From positions 29,275,406-29,339,405 of the forward strand of contig CM055280.1 in assembly GCA_029237695.1 (NCBI GenBank): 64,000 bases of DNA, read 5' to 3'. How positions within the stretch are numbered: the first letter of the stretch is position 1; each line of letters opens with the position of its first letter. Below the pieces are notes generated by a model that was not told the origin of the DNA, ran no database searches, and saw only the letters and a list, made by a program, of their open reading frames with translations. The stretch comes from Conchocele bisecta. Lineage: Eukaryota; Mollusca; Bivalvia; Lucinida; Thyasiridae. Positions 48,085-57,407 of the stretch are shown here, in pieces. The position numbers and the translations under genes were made by a program.

Positions 48085-48158
48085 AATTTATAATTTCTTA
48101 AATTAATTATGTATTAAAGGACAAAAACCATACGGTTTAATATAGTTTCACCTAAATT
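48085..48158. promoter_or_regulatory. Divergent promoter region
   Basis: A 74-bp AT-rich spacer lies between the start codons of two divergent genes (48,084 on - and 48,159 on +). It contains 'tttcttaaattaattatgtattaaa' and 'gtttaatatag', plausible TATA-like sites for either direction. No binding sites can be named. Confidence 0.4.
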
Positions 48159-49468
48159 ATGTACTTCGAGTCATTACGCCGCAAACTCAATCCATACCGC
48201 AGACTGCGTGAGCCCCCGGGCAAAAGGCGTTAGACAGAGTGTCGTTATACGAACAACCCCATCGACGCTCGACCAGAACCTAGCAGCTCTTGTACCGCTC
48301 TCCCCAACCACGAGCTAACGACGTCATTGTGCCGGTGTACTGTACGCCTCGCTTTCCACTATTTCGCTGACGTCGACGGAACAGACAACCGAACCATCGT
48401 TCAGAACGTGGTCGCGCCATTGTCAAGAAGACCATATAAAAGATTTTCGGTAATTGATGGTATGTCGATCGATGACAGCGACGTCTACCCATTGTTATCA
48501 GGACCTATGAAGACGCGCAAGAGCGCGAAAACCTGTCTATCCAAGGGTATTGACACAGCAAAAATAAGAACGTAACCAAACTTAAAATCGTCTGCTACAA
48601 GGCAGTATAACAACGCGAGCGTCAACGCGGTCGCGGGCGGCATACGGCAACCGCTTTTACATCCCGCATCGAACTTTGAGTTCTGGAGATCACATTGCCC
48701 TACTATCAAGCGCTTAGGCTGACCACCTCGAATACGATCTAACGTCAACGACACGGCCGAGATCTCATAGCCAGCGACATGTTACGACGTATACGATCGA
48801 TTATGTTTCGCTGGAGTAAACGACATGACACGATGCCCCGCAAACATCAGCGCTATTGATCAGAACCCAATTACGAACGACCCGGGCGCGTTGCCATACT
48901 TTTTACGACCAGTCTTGGCATCAGCAAATGACGAAAGACAAAGGCACACATTGTCAATATTAATAACAACGAACCCGCCCGCTCGATGAAAGTGTATACT
49001 ATGTAGTTCGAGGGATGCTCGGTTCGCTTCGTGCAAGAAAAAACCGACAAATATATAATCCCCAAAATCACGAAGGTAGAGGTGACGATCGAGTAGTACC
49101 CAATAAACTCTACACCGCGGTCTTCGCGCAGCACCAGCATGGGACGAAAGTAGAAAGCAGTTTTGCCTAGCAGCTCTAAGCGCTCGCTCTCGGAGGTTGC
49201 AGCAGTTGCCAAAGACCTGCATCTCTCGCCCTCTCCCTCGCGTATTTTCTGATACCCAAATACCGTTATGGCTGGAGATGCGAGCCAGCGACGACACCAA
49301 TACACGCAACCGGACGCCAAGTTGAGAACGCTAGCGAGGTGTGACGATCCACATAACCCTAAGAAGCGACGGAGCCGGCCATTGACGTGTAGTTATATTT
49401 TAAAATAAAAAATTACAGACGCACAACTGAACATCGAAGATGGCCGATACGTCTCAGCACTCTACTAA
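48159..49468 (+). pseudogene. Candidate capsid gene, heavily disrupted
   Basis: The first ATG (48,159) opens a basic start (LRRKLNPYRRLREPPGKRR), then meets TAG at 48,231. The same frame is open again to 48,575, with the stretch MSIDDSDVYPLL. In another frame come KITKVEVTIE (49,064-49,093), flanked by TAG codons, a helix SEVAAVAKDLHL near 49,188, and a last piece AQLNIEDGRYVS leading to TAA at 49,466. That end overlaps the ATPase start by 29 nt. Length (~435 codons if joined), position directly upstream of the packaging ATPase and the pattern of a long beta-rich protein suggest the double-jelly-roll major capsid protein of Polintons/adintoviruses. A minor capsid protein is the alternative. 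A - strand frame at 48,485-48,754 also looks protein-like and weakens the call. Confidence 0.45.
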
Positions 49469-50115
49469 ATCTAACGATTTATTAATTAATTTTAAGAAAA
49501 TTAACAATCAATACCAATTCACGATTGGAGATGCCCACTCTGCCATAATATGTGGGCAGACAGGATGTGGAAAAGAGGTTTTCATCCTAGACTTGCTCGA
49601 GGGCTCCTACCGCGATGCCTTTCGTCATATTGTGATCCTGTGTCCCACTGTGCGGCACAACGATACTTATCAGCGGCACCCGTGGATATGGACCGACCTG
49701 TATAATCGTTATTGACCCCGGTGATAGGCTTCACGATTGGCTGCGTGGTTTATACCAAAAATTCCAGGGTGAGCCCACCCTATACGTGATTGATGATTGC
49801 TCGGCCAAGGCGGCGATGACCAAAAAGAAGGACATGCTCTCCGAGCTCGCATTTTCTGGCCGCCATGCTAGGCAAAGCGTATGGATATCCACTCCAAAGT
49901 ACAACGCCGTCCTCAAGGATCTGCGCGAGCAAACGAAATGGGTCGCCCTCTTTCACTGCAAGGACCGAGACTCATTCGATGACTGTCTTCGAGAGAATGA
50001 CGTTATCCCAACGAGCGAGGAGCGCCTGGAGGTTCGACAGATGCTTTCTGAAACTAAGCACGCCAAGCTTTTGCTAAAGACTGATCAACCAACTGCTTAC
50101 GATATTATCAATTAA
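49440..50115 (+). pseudogene. Packaging ATPase (FtsK/HerA family), one frameshift
   Basis: This is the ATPase that drives viral DNA into the capsid in Polintons and adintoviruses. From the ATG at 49,440 the first 91 codons hold the P-loop IICGQTGCGKEVFILDLL (about residues 37-54). The frame is lost near 49,710 and resumes one base over, with Walker B LYVIDDC near 49,780. After that come an arginine-containing segment (FSGRHARQSVW) and a C-terminal AKLLLKTDQPTAYDI ending at TAA, 50,113-50,115. Total size (~225 codons) suits the family. The residue after the P-loop lysine is Glu, not the usual Ser/Thr that coordinates magnesium, so activity would be doubtful even if the frame were intact. An AT-rich stretch (49,393-49,412) may be its promoter. 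Confidence 0.85.
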
Positions 50116-50149
50116 TTTTATAATTAATTAGCAATTACTTAACGCTCGT

Positions 50150-50268
50150 TAGTAATTGCCGAGTAAATGCTTAACAATGCTTAGCAATTGCTGAACAATG
50201 CTGAACAATGCTGAACAAATGCTTAGCAAATGTTGAACAAATGCTGAACAATGGTTAACAATGTTAAC
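50150..50268. repeat. Short-unit repeat 'gctgaacaat'
   Basis: About ten imperfect units of 10-14 bp ('gcttaacaat', 'gctgaacaat', 'gttgaacaaat') lie between the ATPase stop and the next gene. They read like replication slippage, or a small regulatory or origin-like iteron array; nothing here proves either. Confidence 0.7.
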
Positions 50269-51064
50269 AATTTGGTGCTCCGCTGCGAGCTTTGTTGCGA
50301 GCATAATGGTGATCATAAGTATCGGGTGGTGCGCTTGGCAATATGTTAAAGTGATGAGACTTGTTAGAATAGTTAAATTAATTTTAAGAAAAATGAACTG
50401 CGACGAACTTCTCGATCAGCTAATAGAAGAAACCTCAACTCCGACTGCCAACATCCTGAAAGATAATGATCCGACAGAGCAATCGGAATCAACTCCAACT
50501 CCAACGGCGGTTGGTATTGGATTGAGTGCAACGACTCCGAATGAAAATGAAAATGCGGCGTGACGAGAGCGGCTAGCTGCGCTGGTTGCTGGGGGACAAT
50601 CGGAGCATTATCTCGGTAGGCGTCTCTCAGTTTTTCAGGTGGATAAGATGTCAGATACGGAGATCGATAAAATGTATGCGCGATACGAATCTAGGTTAGG
50701 TGCGGAGATGACAAAAACTCTCGGATCGGCGGCTATTCATTTGTACGCAACCGCCGTTAGTATATTTCTCCCTATACAAAACACCGCGGGATTGATTGAC
50801 GATCTAGAGACTGACCCTTTTATAGGTCACACTCTTAGAACAGCCTGCTGCTCAATTTATCACAAGTTTGGAATGTACTTAGCTCCGCTGACAACCGCGT
50901 TGACCACGGGTAAACACTGTCAATTTGGACATATATGCCCACGAACTATAAGCCCTAATATTAATATTATAAATGATGACACAAGACACACCTACGAGAG
51001 TGACGGAGTTGAACCCGATTGCTCCAACACAATCGAACCCGAGTGTTACTCCGCCACTGGATGA
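50261..51064 (+). pseudogene. Polinton-linked small protein with N-terminal membrane helix, in-frame TGA
   Basis: Reading begins MLTIWCSAASFVASIMV or at the later Met (MVIISIGWCAW), giving one hydrophobic helix (about residues 8-29). A basic stretch and an acidic/Pro-Thr tract (TPTPTAVGI) follow. TGA at 50,561-50,563 interrupts the frame, which continues in register without another stop to 51,064. Past the stop it reads RERLAALVAGG, then a helical region (EIDKMYARYESRLGAEM) and GHTLRTACCSIYHKFGMYL. That the same frame is coding on both sides suggests one protein with a CGA-to-TGA mutation, or two adjacent genes with the second starting at 50,648. No function is known to me. The last ~30 codons overlap the next gene. 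Confidence 0.6.
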
Positions 51065-51485
51065 CATACCGCATATAAAAAATCCCAAAAGACAGGCAGC
51101 TGGGCGGGCGGCGGCTGCCACCCGAAAAGTTAAACAAGATAAAATACTCGCCGAGCTTCGAGAGGCTAAACAGTCGTTGCAATCGGGGACGGAGACAGCA
51201 AAACATCTGAAGACAGAGTTGAGTACAACAACACCCCAAATTCACGAATTGGAAGCACACTCAACACCCAATCGAGGTTGGGCGAATCCGATTGAACCCA
51301 AATTCGTGAATTGGAGTTGGGTTGTTGGTGGTGGTCTGGCAGTTGTTGGTGCCCTGTGCGTGTGTAAATACCCCATATTATCGAAAAAACAACCAGCCAG
51401 TGTTCAGAAGAAAGTTACGAAACACCAATCGCAATTGGATGCGCCCCATTTAAACATTGATCGCGACCCCTTTTATATGCAATAA
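50973..51485 (+). CDS. Polinton-linked coiled-coil and single-TM protein
   Basis: An intact 170-codon frame. Residues 1-35 are Pro/Thr-rich and 36-52 are basic and Ala-rich (NPKRQAAGRAAAATRK). Residues 53-92 form a likely coiled coil (KILAELREAKQSLQ). Residues 116-132 are a hydrophobic helix (VVGGGLAVVGALCVC), followed by a basic tail. The layout is that of a minor virion membrane protein, and small one-helix proteins of this kind sit between ATPase and integrase in many Polintons. The start overlaps the preceding frame by about 90 nt, and an internal Met further in is possible. It ends 5 nt before the next gene. Unlike its neighbours it shows no break. Confidence 0.65.
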   Translation: MMTQDTPTRVTELNPIAPTQSNPSVTPPLDDIPHIKNPKRQAAGRAAAATRKVKQDKILAELREAKQSLQSGTETAKHLKTELSTTTPQIHELEAHSTPNRGWANPIEPKFVNWSWVVGGGLAVVGALCVCKYPILSKKQPASVQKKVTKHQSQLDAPHLNIDRDPFYMQ

Positions 51486-51490
51486 ATATA

Positions 51491-51724
51491 ATGGCTGAAC
51501 AAGATGGTAAAATGTTAGTGAATGCGCTTTATCACGCCGTGGTGATATCGGGTTTCAGTATCGGGTATGCTCGACTATCAAAGATGGCCCTAGGAGGATC
51601 AGCTCCCAAATTGGACTTTACTGTGAGAGACGTAGGGCTCGCGACCTTAGATGTAGCGGTCGCAGTTTGGACCCGAGATTATCTAGTTAAAGCTGGAATT
51701 CTACCAGTTAATATATGGAAATAA
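51491..51724 (+). CDS. Small Polinton-linked protein, 77 aa
   Basis: An intact frame in good ATG context (taATGGCTG), 5 nt after the previous stop and ending immediately before the next ATG (TAA then ATGG at 51,725). It has two weakly hydrophobic segments (ALYHAVVISGFSIGYARL and DVGLATLDVAVAVW) separated by a basic/Gly stretch (KMALGGSAPK). It could be a small two-helix membrane or virion protein. I do not recognise a named family. Tight packing with its neighbours supports it as a real gene. Confidence 0.65.
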   Translation: MAEQDGKMLVNALYHAVVISGFSIGYARLSKMALGGSAPKLDFTVRDVGLATLDVAVAVWTRDYLVKAGILPVNIWK

Positions 51725-52165
51725 ATGGCTTCAATCGCAGTAATAGTAGGTGGTGCGCTCATAAACGCATAGGCGTTCAGCGGTAGCAACTTTATATTCT
51801 CTAAAATGAAAAGCTCGAAAGTGGATGAGGAGCGTAAGCGTCACGATTTAGCTGTAGAACAACTCAATAGCTCAAAGGAAGCGTGGTCGAAAAAACGAAC
51901 CGCCCATCTGGACTGGGTCAATGAAGAGCTTCGCCGCGAAAATCACGCCGCGCAAACTTTTCAGAACGTTGAAGAAGCCAACCGCTAGTACGCGCTGGCA
52001 TATCCACAGAAAAGTCTCGTGCCGCTGGATCGCGAGCCCCAACTTTCAGATTTCTATGTACCGTCAGAGCCCCAAAAAAACCGCGAGATCGCGTTCATCG
52101 TCGTGGGAATGGGTGTGGGTGGGCTCGTCGCTACTATATTCAATCGAGATTTTATTTTAAATTAA
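51725..52165 (+). pseudogene. Coiled-coil plus C-terminal TM protein, two in-frame TAG codons
   Basis: From the ATG at 51,725 a single register runs 146 codons to TAA at 52,163-52,165, broken only by TAG at 51,770 and TAG at 51,986. It holds a short hydrophobic start (ASIAVIVGGALINA) and a long charged helix (EERKRHDLAVEQL; KRTAHLDWVNEELRRE). A Pro-rich linker follows, with PLDREPQLSDFY, then a membrane helix (IAFIVVGMGVGGLVATIF) near the C-terminus. The composition on both sides of each stop is clearly coding, so the stops are point mutations, read-through codons or base-call errors. An internal ATG at 51,806 could start a shorter product. The role is likely a virion or membrane component; I cannot name it. 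Confidence 0.65.
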
Positions 52166-52202
52166 TTATTTTAAATAACTAAATATATATATATATAGAA
52201 CG
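52166..52202 (+). promoter_or_regulatory. AT-rich putative promoter
   Basis: 'tttaaataactaaatatatatatatatagaacg' lies just before the ATG at 52,203. It includes an extended TATA-like run and is the only AT-rich gap between the small-protein cluster and the integrase pair. Confidence 0.35.
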
Positions 52203-52553
52203 ATGTCAGTTGACGAACTTTATTTTGCTATGATTGATGTAGGCTACACTGCCCTTAAACACCGCATAGCTGGTGCAAAGGGTATGATTCGTCTGGCCCG
52301 AGATTCTCTCGAGACGTGGCGGGAGGACGAAAAAGCGGCCACCCTTTTCGCAAAGCGGATGTTAGATTCCTCCACCAATACGGGGGGATTAGATTTTCCC
52401 AAGTTCCTTCAGAACTTAACCTCCAATCGCGATTGTACTTCCAACAAAGGTTTATTATTATCGACGCAGTTACCGGACGATCTGGCGAGGGCATGTTGGA
52501 GATTGTCCGATATATTAGAATACATCGCATACGATGAACACGTGCAAACTTAA
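52203..52553 (+). CDS. Polinton-linked protein upstream of integrase, 116 aa
   Basis: An intact, mostly helical, soluble protein beginning MSVDELYFAMIDVGY. It has an Arg/Lys-rich helix (GAKGMIRLARDSLETW) and a C-terminal piece with LARACWRLSDILEYI. No membrane helix or catalytic motif is visible. It overlaps the integrase start (ATG at 52,534) by 20 nt in another frame, as in a compact viral gene pair, and shares the TATA-rich spacer upstream. The function is unknown to me. Confidence 0.65.
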   Translation: MSVDELYFAMIDVGYTALKHRIAGAKGMIRLARDSLETWREDEKAATLFAKRMLDSSTNTGGLDFPKFLQNLTSNRDCTSNKGLLLSTQLPDDLARACWRLSDILEYIAYDEHVQT

Positions 52554-53565
52554 TACCAAACTATCGGTTCGCCTAACGCGCAAGCTAGCGAACACGTACT
52601 ATAGCCCCCGTGGCTACTGGAAGGGACTCGCTGCCATCAAGAACCTCGCGGCGGCGACCAAGGTTTCAGAAAACGCTGTCAAGGAATGGCTCAAGAAGCA
52701 GGCCATCTGGCAGATCTATTTACCCGCGCCTCACAATATTCCGCGCCCGAAATTCGACGTGCCGGTACCGAACCAAGTTCACCAAGCGGATCTCCTGTTT
52801 CTCCCTCACGATCGCGTCGGTCGCAAGACGTACAAGTACGCACTGACAATCGTTGACGTAGCGAGTCGTTATAAGGGGGCTGAGTCGTTGGCCACTAAAT
52901 AGTCTAAGGAGGTGGCCGAGGCTCTCTCCCGAATATATAAGAGGAGTCCTCTCAAATGGCCGAATCTTCTCCAGGTCGATCCCGGCCGCGAGGTCATGGG
53001 CGCGGTCTCTCATCTATTTTCTAAGCACGAAGTTTCTGTCAGACGCGGCCGCGTCAACATCCACCGGGACCAGGGGATCGTGGAGCGCTTCAATCGAACC
53101 CTGGCTGAGAGACTGTTCGGACACCAATATGCCAAAGAACTTGTAGACCCTCATTCGCGATCGTCCGAGTGGGTGGCCAGACTGCCCGCCGTGGTCTCCG
53201 CACTGAACGGAGAGGTGACCAGATTGATAGGTAAGAAGCCCGTAGATGCTATCAAGTTTAAAAGGGTGACGAGCGAGCCCTCTGCCGTCTCGCGCGGGCG
53301 ACCCGTTGGTTTAGAGGAGCAACGGCTTCCATCGGATATTGACGTCCGGTACCTCTATCAACCGGGAGAGCTCGAAGGTGGCAGCCGCCGCGCGACTGAT
53401 CCCGTGTGGTCTCTTAATGTATATCATCTAGATCGATCTATTACCAAGCCCGATGAGCCCGTGCTCTACTATTTGGATGATGGGCCATCTCGAGGGTTTG
53501 TTCGCGAAGAACTTCTTGCGGTGCCTTCTGACACCCAGCTACCCCTGGATCGTCAGAGTCTTTAG
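52534..53565 (+). pseudogene. DDE integrase (retroviral-type, rve), one in-frame amber
   Basis: This integrase inserts the element's linear DNA into the host genome. The 343-codon frame (52,534-53,562, then TAG) is continuous except for TAG at 52,900-52,902. The N-terminal ~75 residues form a helix-turn-helix-like region (AATKVSENAVKEWLKKQ). The catalytic core has the first Asp in VHQADLLFLP, the second in LLQVDPGREVMG and the Glu in QGIVERFNRTLAERLF, 34 residues after the second Asp. The C-terminal domain carries DVRYLYQPGELEGG and EPVLYYLDDGPSRGF, typical of the Polinton integrase clade. The amber lies between the first and second Asp, so a truncated product would be inactive. It ends 31 bp from the convergent polymerase. 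Confidence 0.92.
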
Positions 53566-53596
53566 ATTGCTAATTTTCTTAATTTTTTCAAAATTA

Positions 53597-56500
53597 TTAG
53601 AGAGGTTCTGTATGTATTCCGTCTGATAACACACGTCTTTTATCGTAGTATGCCGAGAGTCCTAATTTTTGTTGACAGTACGTTTTCATAACGCCGTCTT
53701 TCATTTTAAATCCTCTATTTTGTGCTACATCTATAATGTGTTTTCCATCTTCTGTAGTTTCACTTAGTACTCGTTTATATCTATCCCAATTTAAATTGTT
53801 GGTTCTCTTGGACATTCCTTTCGCAGAGTTTTTATTAATTTTAATTTGTTCCAAATTATCTTTAGTGAAATTAATTTTTTCTACATCAAAATTAACACTT
53901 ACTAGATAACGCTATCGCCCTATCTCCGCTAAATTCCATTTTTGAAAAGTCCGGGCTCTCTTTCGCTCCATTTATCACAAGCCAACCATTTCTTTTTTTC
54001 TTTTTTCAAACCCGTCTAGTAAGTTAGGTCTAATCAATTCCTCTATCGTTTTTCCACTAACTCCTATATACATACTATCTGTATCCATCTGTATTAATTC
54101 AAAGTCTTCTCTTTTTACGTATTTGTCTAGAAATTCGTAGTAAAATTCCAACATTCTCAATTTAGCTAGTTGATAAACCGCTATTCCACAATGGAATGGT
54201 CTCTTTACCGCACACCTGGGTTTTCTTGAAGATATTTCGTACGCATCTCCTATCTCTTCCAAATCGTCAAAGAATGCAGATCTTAATGCTGTGTCAACAC
54301 AGGTTTCGTTTTGTGTATATGTCGTATTTAAATGTCTCTCCGTTGCCTCTATCATTTTTCCACAACACGAGTTTCCTAATAATTTCATTATGTCGGCTAC
54401 TGGTTTTCTTATTTGGTTTCTACATCACCTGTTCATCTTGCGGCTGTAACTTCTTTTGCGAACCATTCGAATGGTTTTCCGCTAATATAATCTATAACAC
54501 GATGAACTCCAGTTATTTCTAGGCCGTGTTTTAAATACCATTTCAACAGTGGCGTGTACAGCAATACCTTAGTGGCGGTCATAGATCCCACCAATTTTTT
54601 TCCATCTCCTCTTGTTCGGCCAGTATCTTTTAAATATTTTAACATGTGTGTGGGAACTTCATCAACCTCTACTTCTCTGTTTATACATATTGGGGACATT
54701 TCAGAAAACTTATCTTTTAAGTTGTGTGGAACTTCTATATCCACCTCCGCAGATAAATATAACGCGTTTGCGTCGTACCCCAAAACAGCCTTGCAAGGTT
54801 TGGAACCCACTCTAATATTTGAAACACCAGCTTCTGCATATCGTGTAAATACTTTTCATGGACCGCCAACTAGAGCGTCCTTCATCATTTCGTATGTTTC
54901 TTCTTTTGGTGCATATAGAGCATCCTCCGGTATAATCGTCTTTGAAGATTTTTCTTCTTTAATGGTTCCTCTCAATAAATATTGTATAGCTACTCCAGGT
55001 AGTGTTACCGCATCTTTGAAATATCCACACCTCTGTGTTTATAAATTCACATTTTTTCCACCGCTTCTAGGAACGGTGCTACATCTAAATCGCTATAATA
55101 TTTCAACCAATCTCTGAAAGTTTTCATATTATTTTCTTCGAAAATTCTACGACACTTACTTAATTCTGTTCCATCTATTAACATTTTCCCAAATAGTTTG
55201 GAATACCAATTCTCTATATCCGGTAGTCCTGGGTAATCCAGTTTGTCTGGAGAATCGAACCACTCATAAGGAAAGAAAGATTTCTGTCCTTTGCATTCGT
55301 AGGCTTTTATCCAACTATCGTAACTTACACCAGGTCCTAGATAAAGTATTACATCAAGAAATCTAAACTCTGGAGTAAATAGAAATACTGTTGCGTTTGC
55401 ACGTTTTCCGACCATTGCTTTCTTTGTTGTTGATGCCAGTTCGCCTACTAGGTATTTCTTTATTAAATTTATATCGTACTTACTGCTGTTAAAACCTATA
55501 ACCGGTACTTGCTCTATCCCCTGTTCGATCTTGGCGGTTTGGTTTTTACGTAAATGTTCTGTATTAAACCCATATCTTGACCACACTTCTTCTCTTATAG
55601 CTTTTCCCCTGACTTTCAAATCTTCTACGAATTTTTCTATAAGTTTTGCTTTTGCGGGATCTTTATCACAAATATGAGTTACTGTTCCTGAGAAATTATC
55701 TCCTATACTAACGCTTACCGGAACGTGCTCGGCTTCGTACTCTAGATTATTACCGAGAGTTTCAAATTCTGGGTTGAGATACGCCTCAAAATCGTATACT
55801 ATCTGATATGGATAAAGAGTAGTTTCGCAACCGATCTTTATGTCTTTACCCGTTCTTTGAAATTCACATTCCCACATAACTACTAGGTTGAATTCTTTGC
55901 TTCTTCTAATAAATGTTTCTCTTCTCATAGTGGATGCACGTTCTTCTTTTCTATGCTTTGCATGAATCTCACACCCGTGCCAGTAACAGCCGTGATATTG
56001 ATATACGGTATTGGTTTCTGGACAGTATCCATCTACTGGAGCTCCTAAAATCCATCTTTCACCCCCGTGTCCACACTGTTCGTGGTGAATGTGAAATCCC
56101 TCGCGCTTTTCCACAGAGTACATCCAATCGAATCGCCCCATAACTGTTAGATCTTTTTGGGTAGAACGCTTTCTCGAACGACGAACGCGGGCGCTCTAAA
56201 TAATTACCATCACATACTACTTTTGTCTCACCTTTCATACATTTTGGTCCGTGTCTCTTCATATTACTCGCTTTCGTGAATTTCTGCTTGCAATTATCGC
56301 AGGCGTAAATTTTAGATAGGTTTTTAAGGTTTTTTATTAGAAATGCGTGATTATTAAACAGTCCTATTGTCATTGGTTTATTACCTATTGCTTATAGTGC
56401 GCTGGTACCTTTTTCAACCACCATACGTTACATTCGGTGGGTTGATATACTTCTATACGATTTTAAAAAAAATCTTAACCTTTTTCAGATCTGAAAAAGG

Positions 56501-57340
56501 AATTGGTGTGAACCACATTACTACCAAAATATTGCTTACTAAGTTCTTTCGCATTTTCTGTACATCTGTAGGGTCTTTTATCTGTCATATGCATAGCTAG
56601 AACCTGAACAGACAAAGGTCGTCTTTATACTTATACTTATAAAGAATACATACTTTTTTTATTCTTCAGCCATTCTGGAAGTTCTCCTCCTGCTGCTTCT
56701 TTGGATTGTAGTCCCAAATATTTTCCCCTATTACCCTGTATTAGCTTTACGAAAACCTCTACCATCTTACAAACTTCCACTTTGTATTCGGTCTGTCTAT
56801 TTTATCGGACATTATTCGTGTTTGCTCCTTATCTGACAGCCATTTTTTAACGGTTTTCATTGATGATAGTGGTTCGCTACCACCGATATTTGTGTGCATT
56901 ATTATAGTTACAGGTTTTCCATTTTTAATTTCCTCCATATGTTCTAGCTTGTAAGAATATGAGTATCTCAAATAAAAATTGGTTGTTAGATACGGAGCGA
57001 GTTTCTCGGACATGCGTTCAGACTCGTTAATGTTAATGTTTTTACGAAATGATAATGTAACTACCCGTCTTCCATTTTCAACCTTTTCCAATGTTTCATC
57101 GTGAGCCCCCAATATTTCTTCACCTTTTTCCACTATCGCGCGAACGAGAGATTTGTTCTTATTATTTTGTATTGGGCCACCTGTGTGTCTAATTTGGGAC
57201 AAATTATTGGTGCTTGAAGGTTTTATTACACTAGCCCTTAACTCCTCAATACTTTCTTTTTGAATTCTGTTACCAACTTCCTCCGCTTTGGATATATCAT
57301 TAAATGCCCCTCTTTTATAGGCGCGGGTAAACCGCTTCAT
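53597..57340 (-). pseudogene. Protein-primed family B DNA polymerase, multiple frameshifts
   Basis: This is the element's replicative polymerase. Read 57,340 to 53,597, it passes through at least seven frame changes, with usable pieces at 57,340-56,759, 56,765-56,637, 56,594-56,475, 56,373-56,059, 56,141-55,047, about 55,020-54,863, 54,810-54,433, 54,388-53,975 and 53,854-53,597. It has a zinc-finger-like CDNCKQKFTKASNMKRH (near 56,300) and an endonuclease-like CGHGGERW and YQYHGCYWHGCEIH (near 56,070-55,970). Exonuclease motif I is VYDFEAYL (near 55,787), motif II GFNSSKYD (near 55,490) and motif III YYSDLDVAPF (near 55,090). Palm motif A-like YDANALYL is at 54,755-54,778, motif B KLLGNSCCGK near 54,375 and motif C MDTDSMY at 54,068-54,088. 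The C-terminus is YYDKRRVLSDG. About 1,250 codons suits the family. The first in-frame ATG is at 57,340, but the frame stays open into satellite sequence, so the true 5' end may be lost. Confidence 0.92.
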
Positions 57341-57407
57341 AAACGCCTCATTCTTTGTGGCATTTATCAGCTTTGTCAACCCCCTAACTCTCAACCGTGT
57401 ACTATAA

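Larger units (their letters stand above)
41393..57407. mobile_element. Polinton/Maverick (adintovirus-like) element, decayed, inside the satellite
   Basis: About 16 kb of unrelated sequence interrupts the 34-bp satellite, a normal length for Polintons (15-20 kb). The gene set is diagnostic: packaging ATPase, DDE integrase and a protein-primed family B polymerase, plus a candidate capsid gene and small membrane proteins. The left edge is placed where the satellite stops ('ttgcccca' then 'gaagaagtaagg') and the right edge where it resumes ('actataag' then 'tatgtgtgtctgg'). I do not find matching terminal inverted repeats or a 5-6 bp target duplication at the two edges. The polymerase frame runs off the right edge, so that end is probably truncated. 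The left 5 kb is more decayed than the right 9 kb. Confidence 0.85.

Noticed and set aside
48860..49320. Two 149-codon - strand frames opposite the capsid candidate's 3' half
   Set aside because: They overlap each other in different frames and lack motifs. The + strand there has coding-like pieces that lead into the ATPase.
54554..55117. 187-codon + strand frame under the polymerase
   Set aside because: The opposite strand carries recognisable polymerase pieces, including the palm motif A region, so this frame is an antisense shadow.
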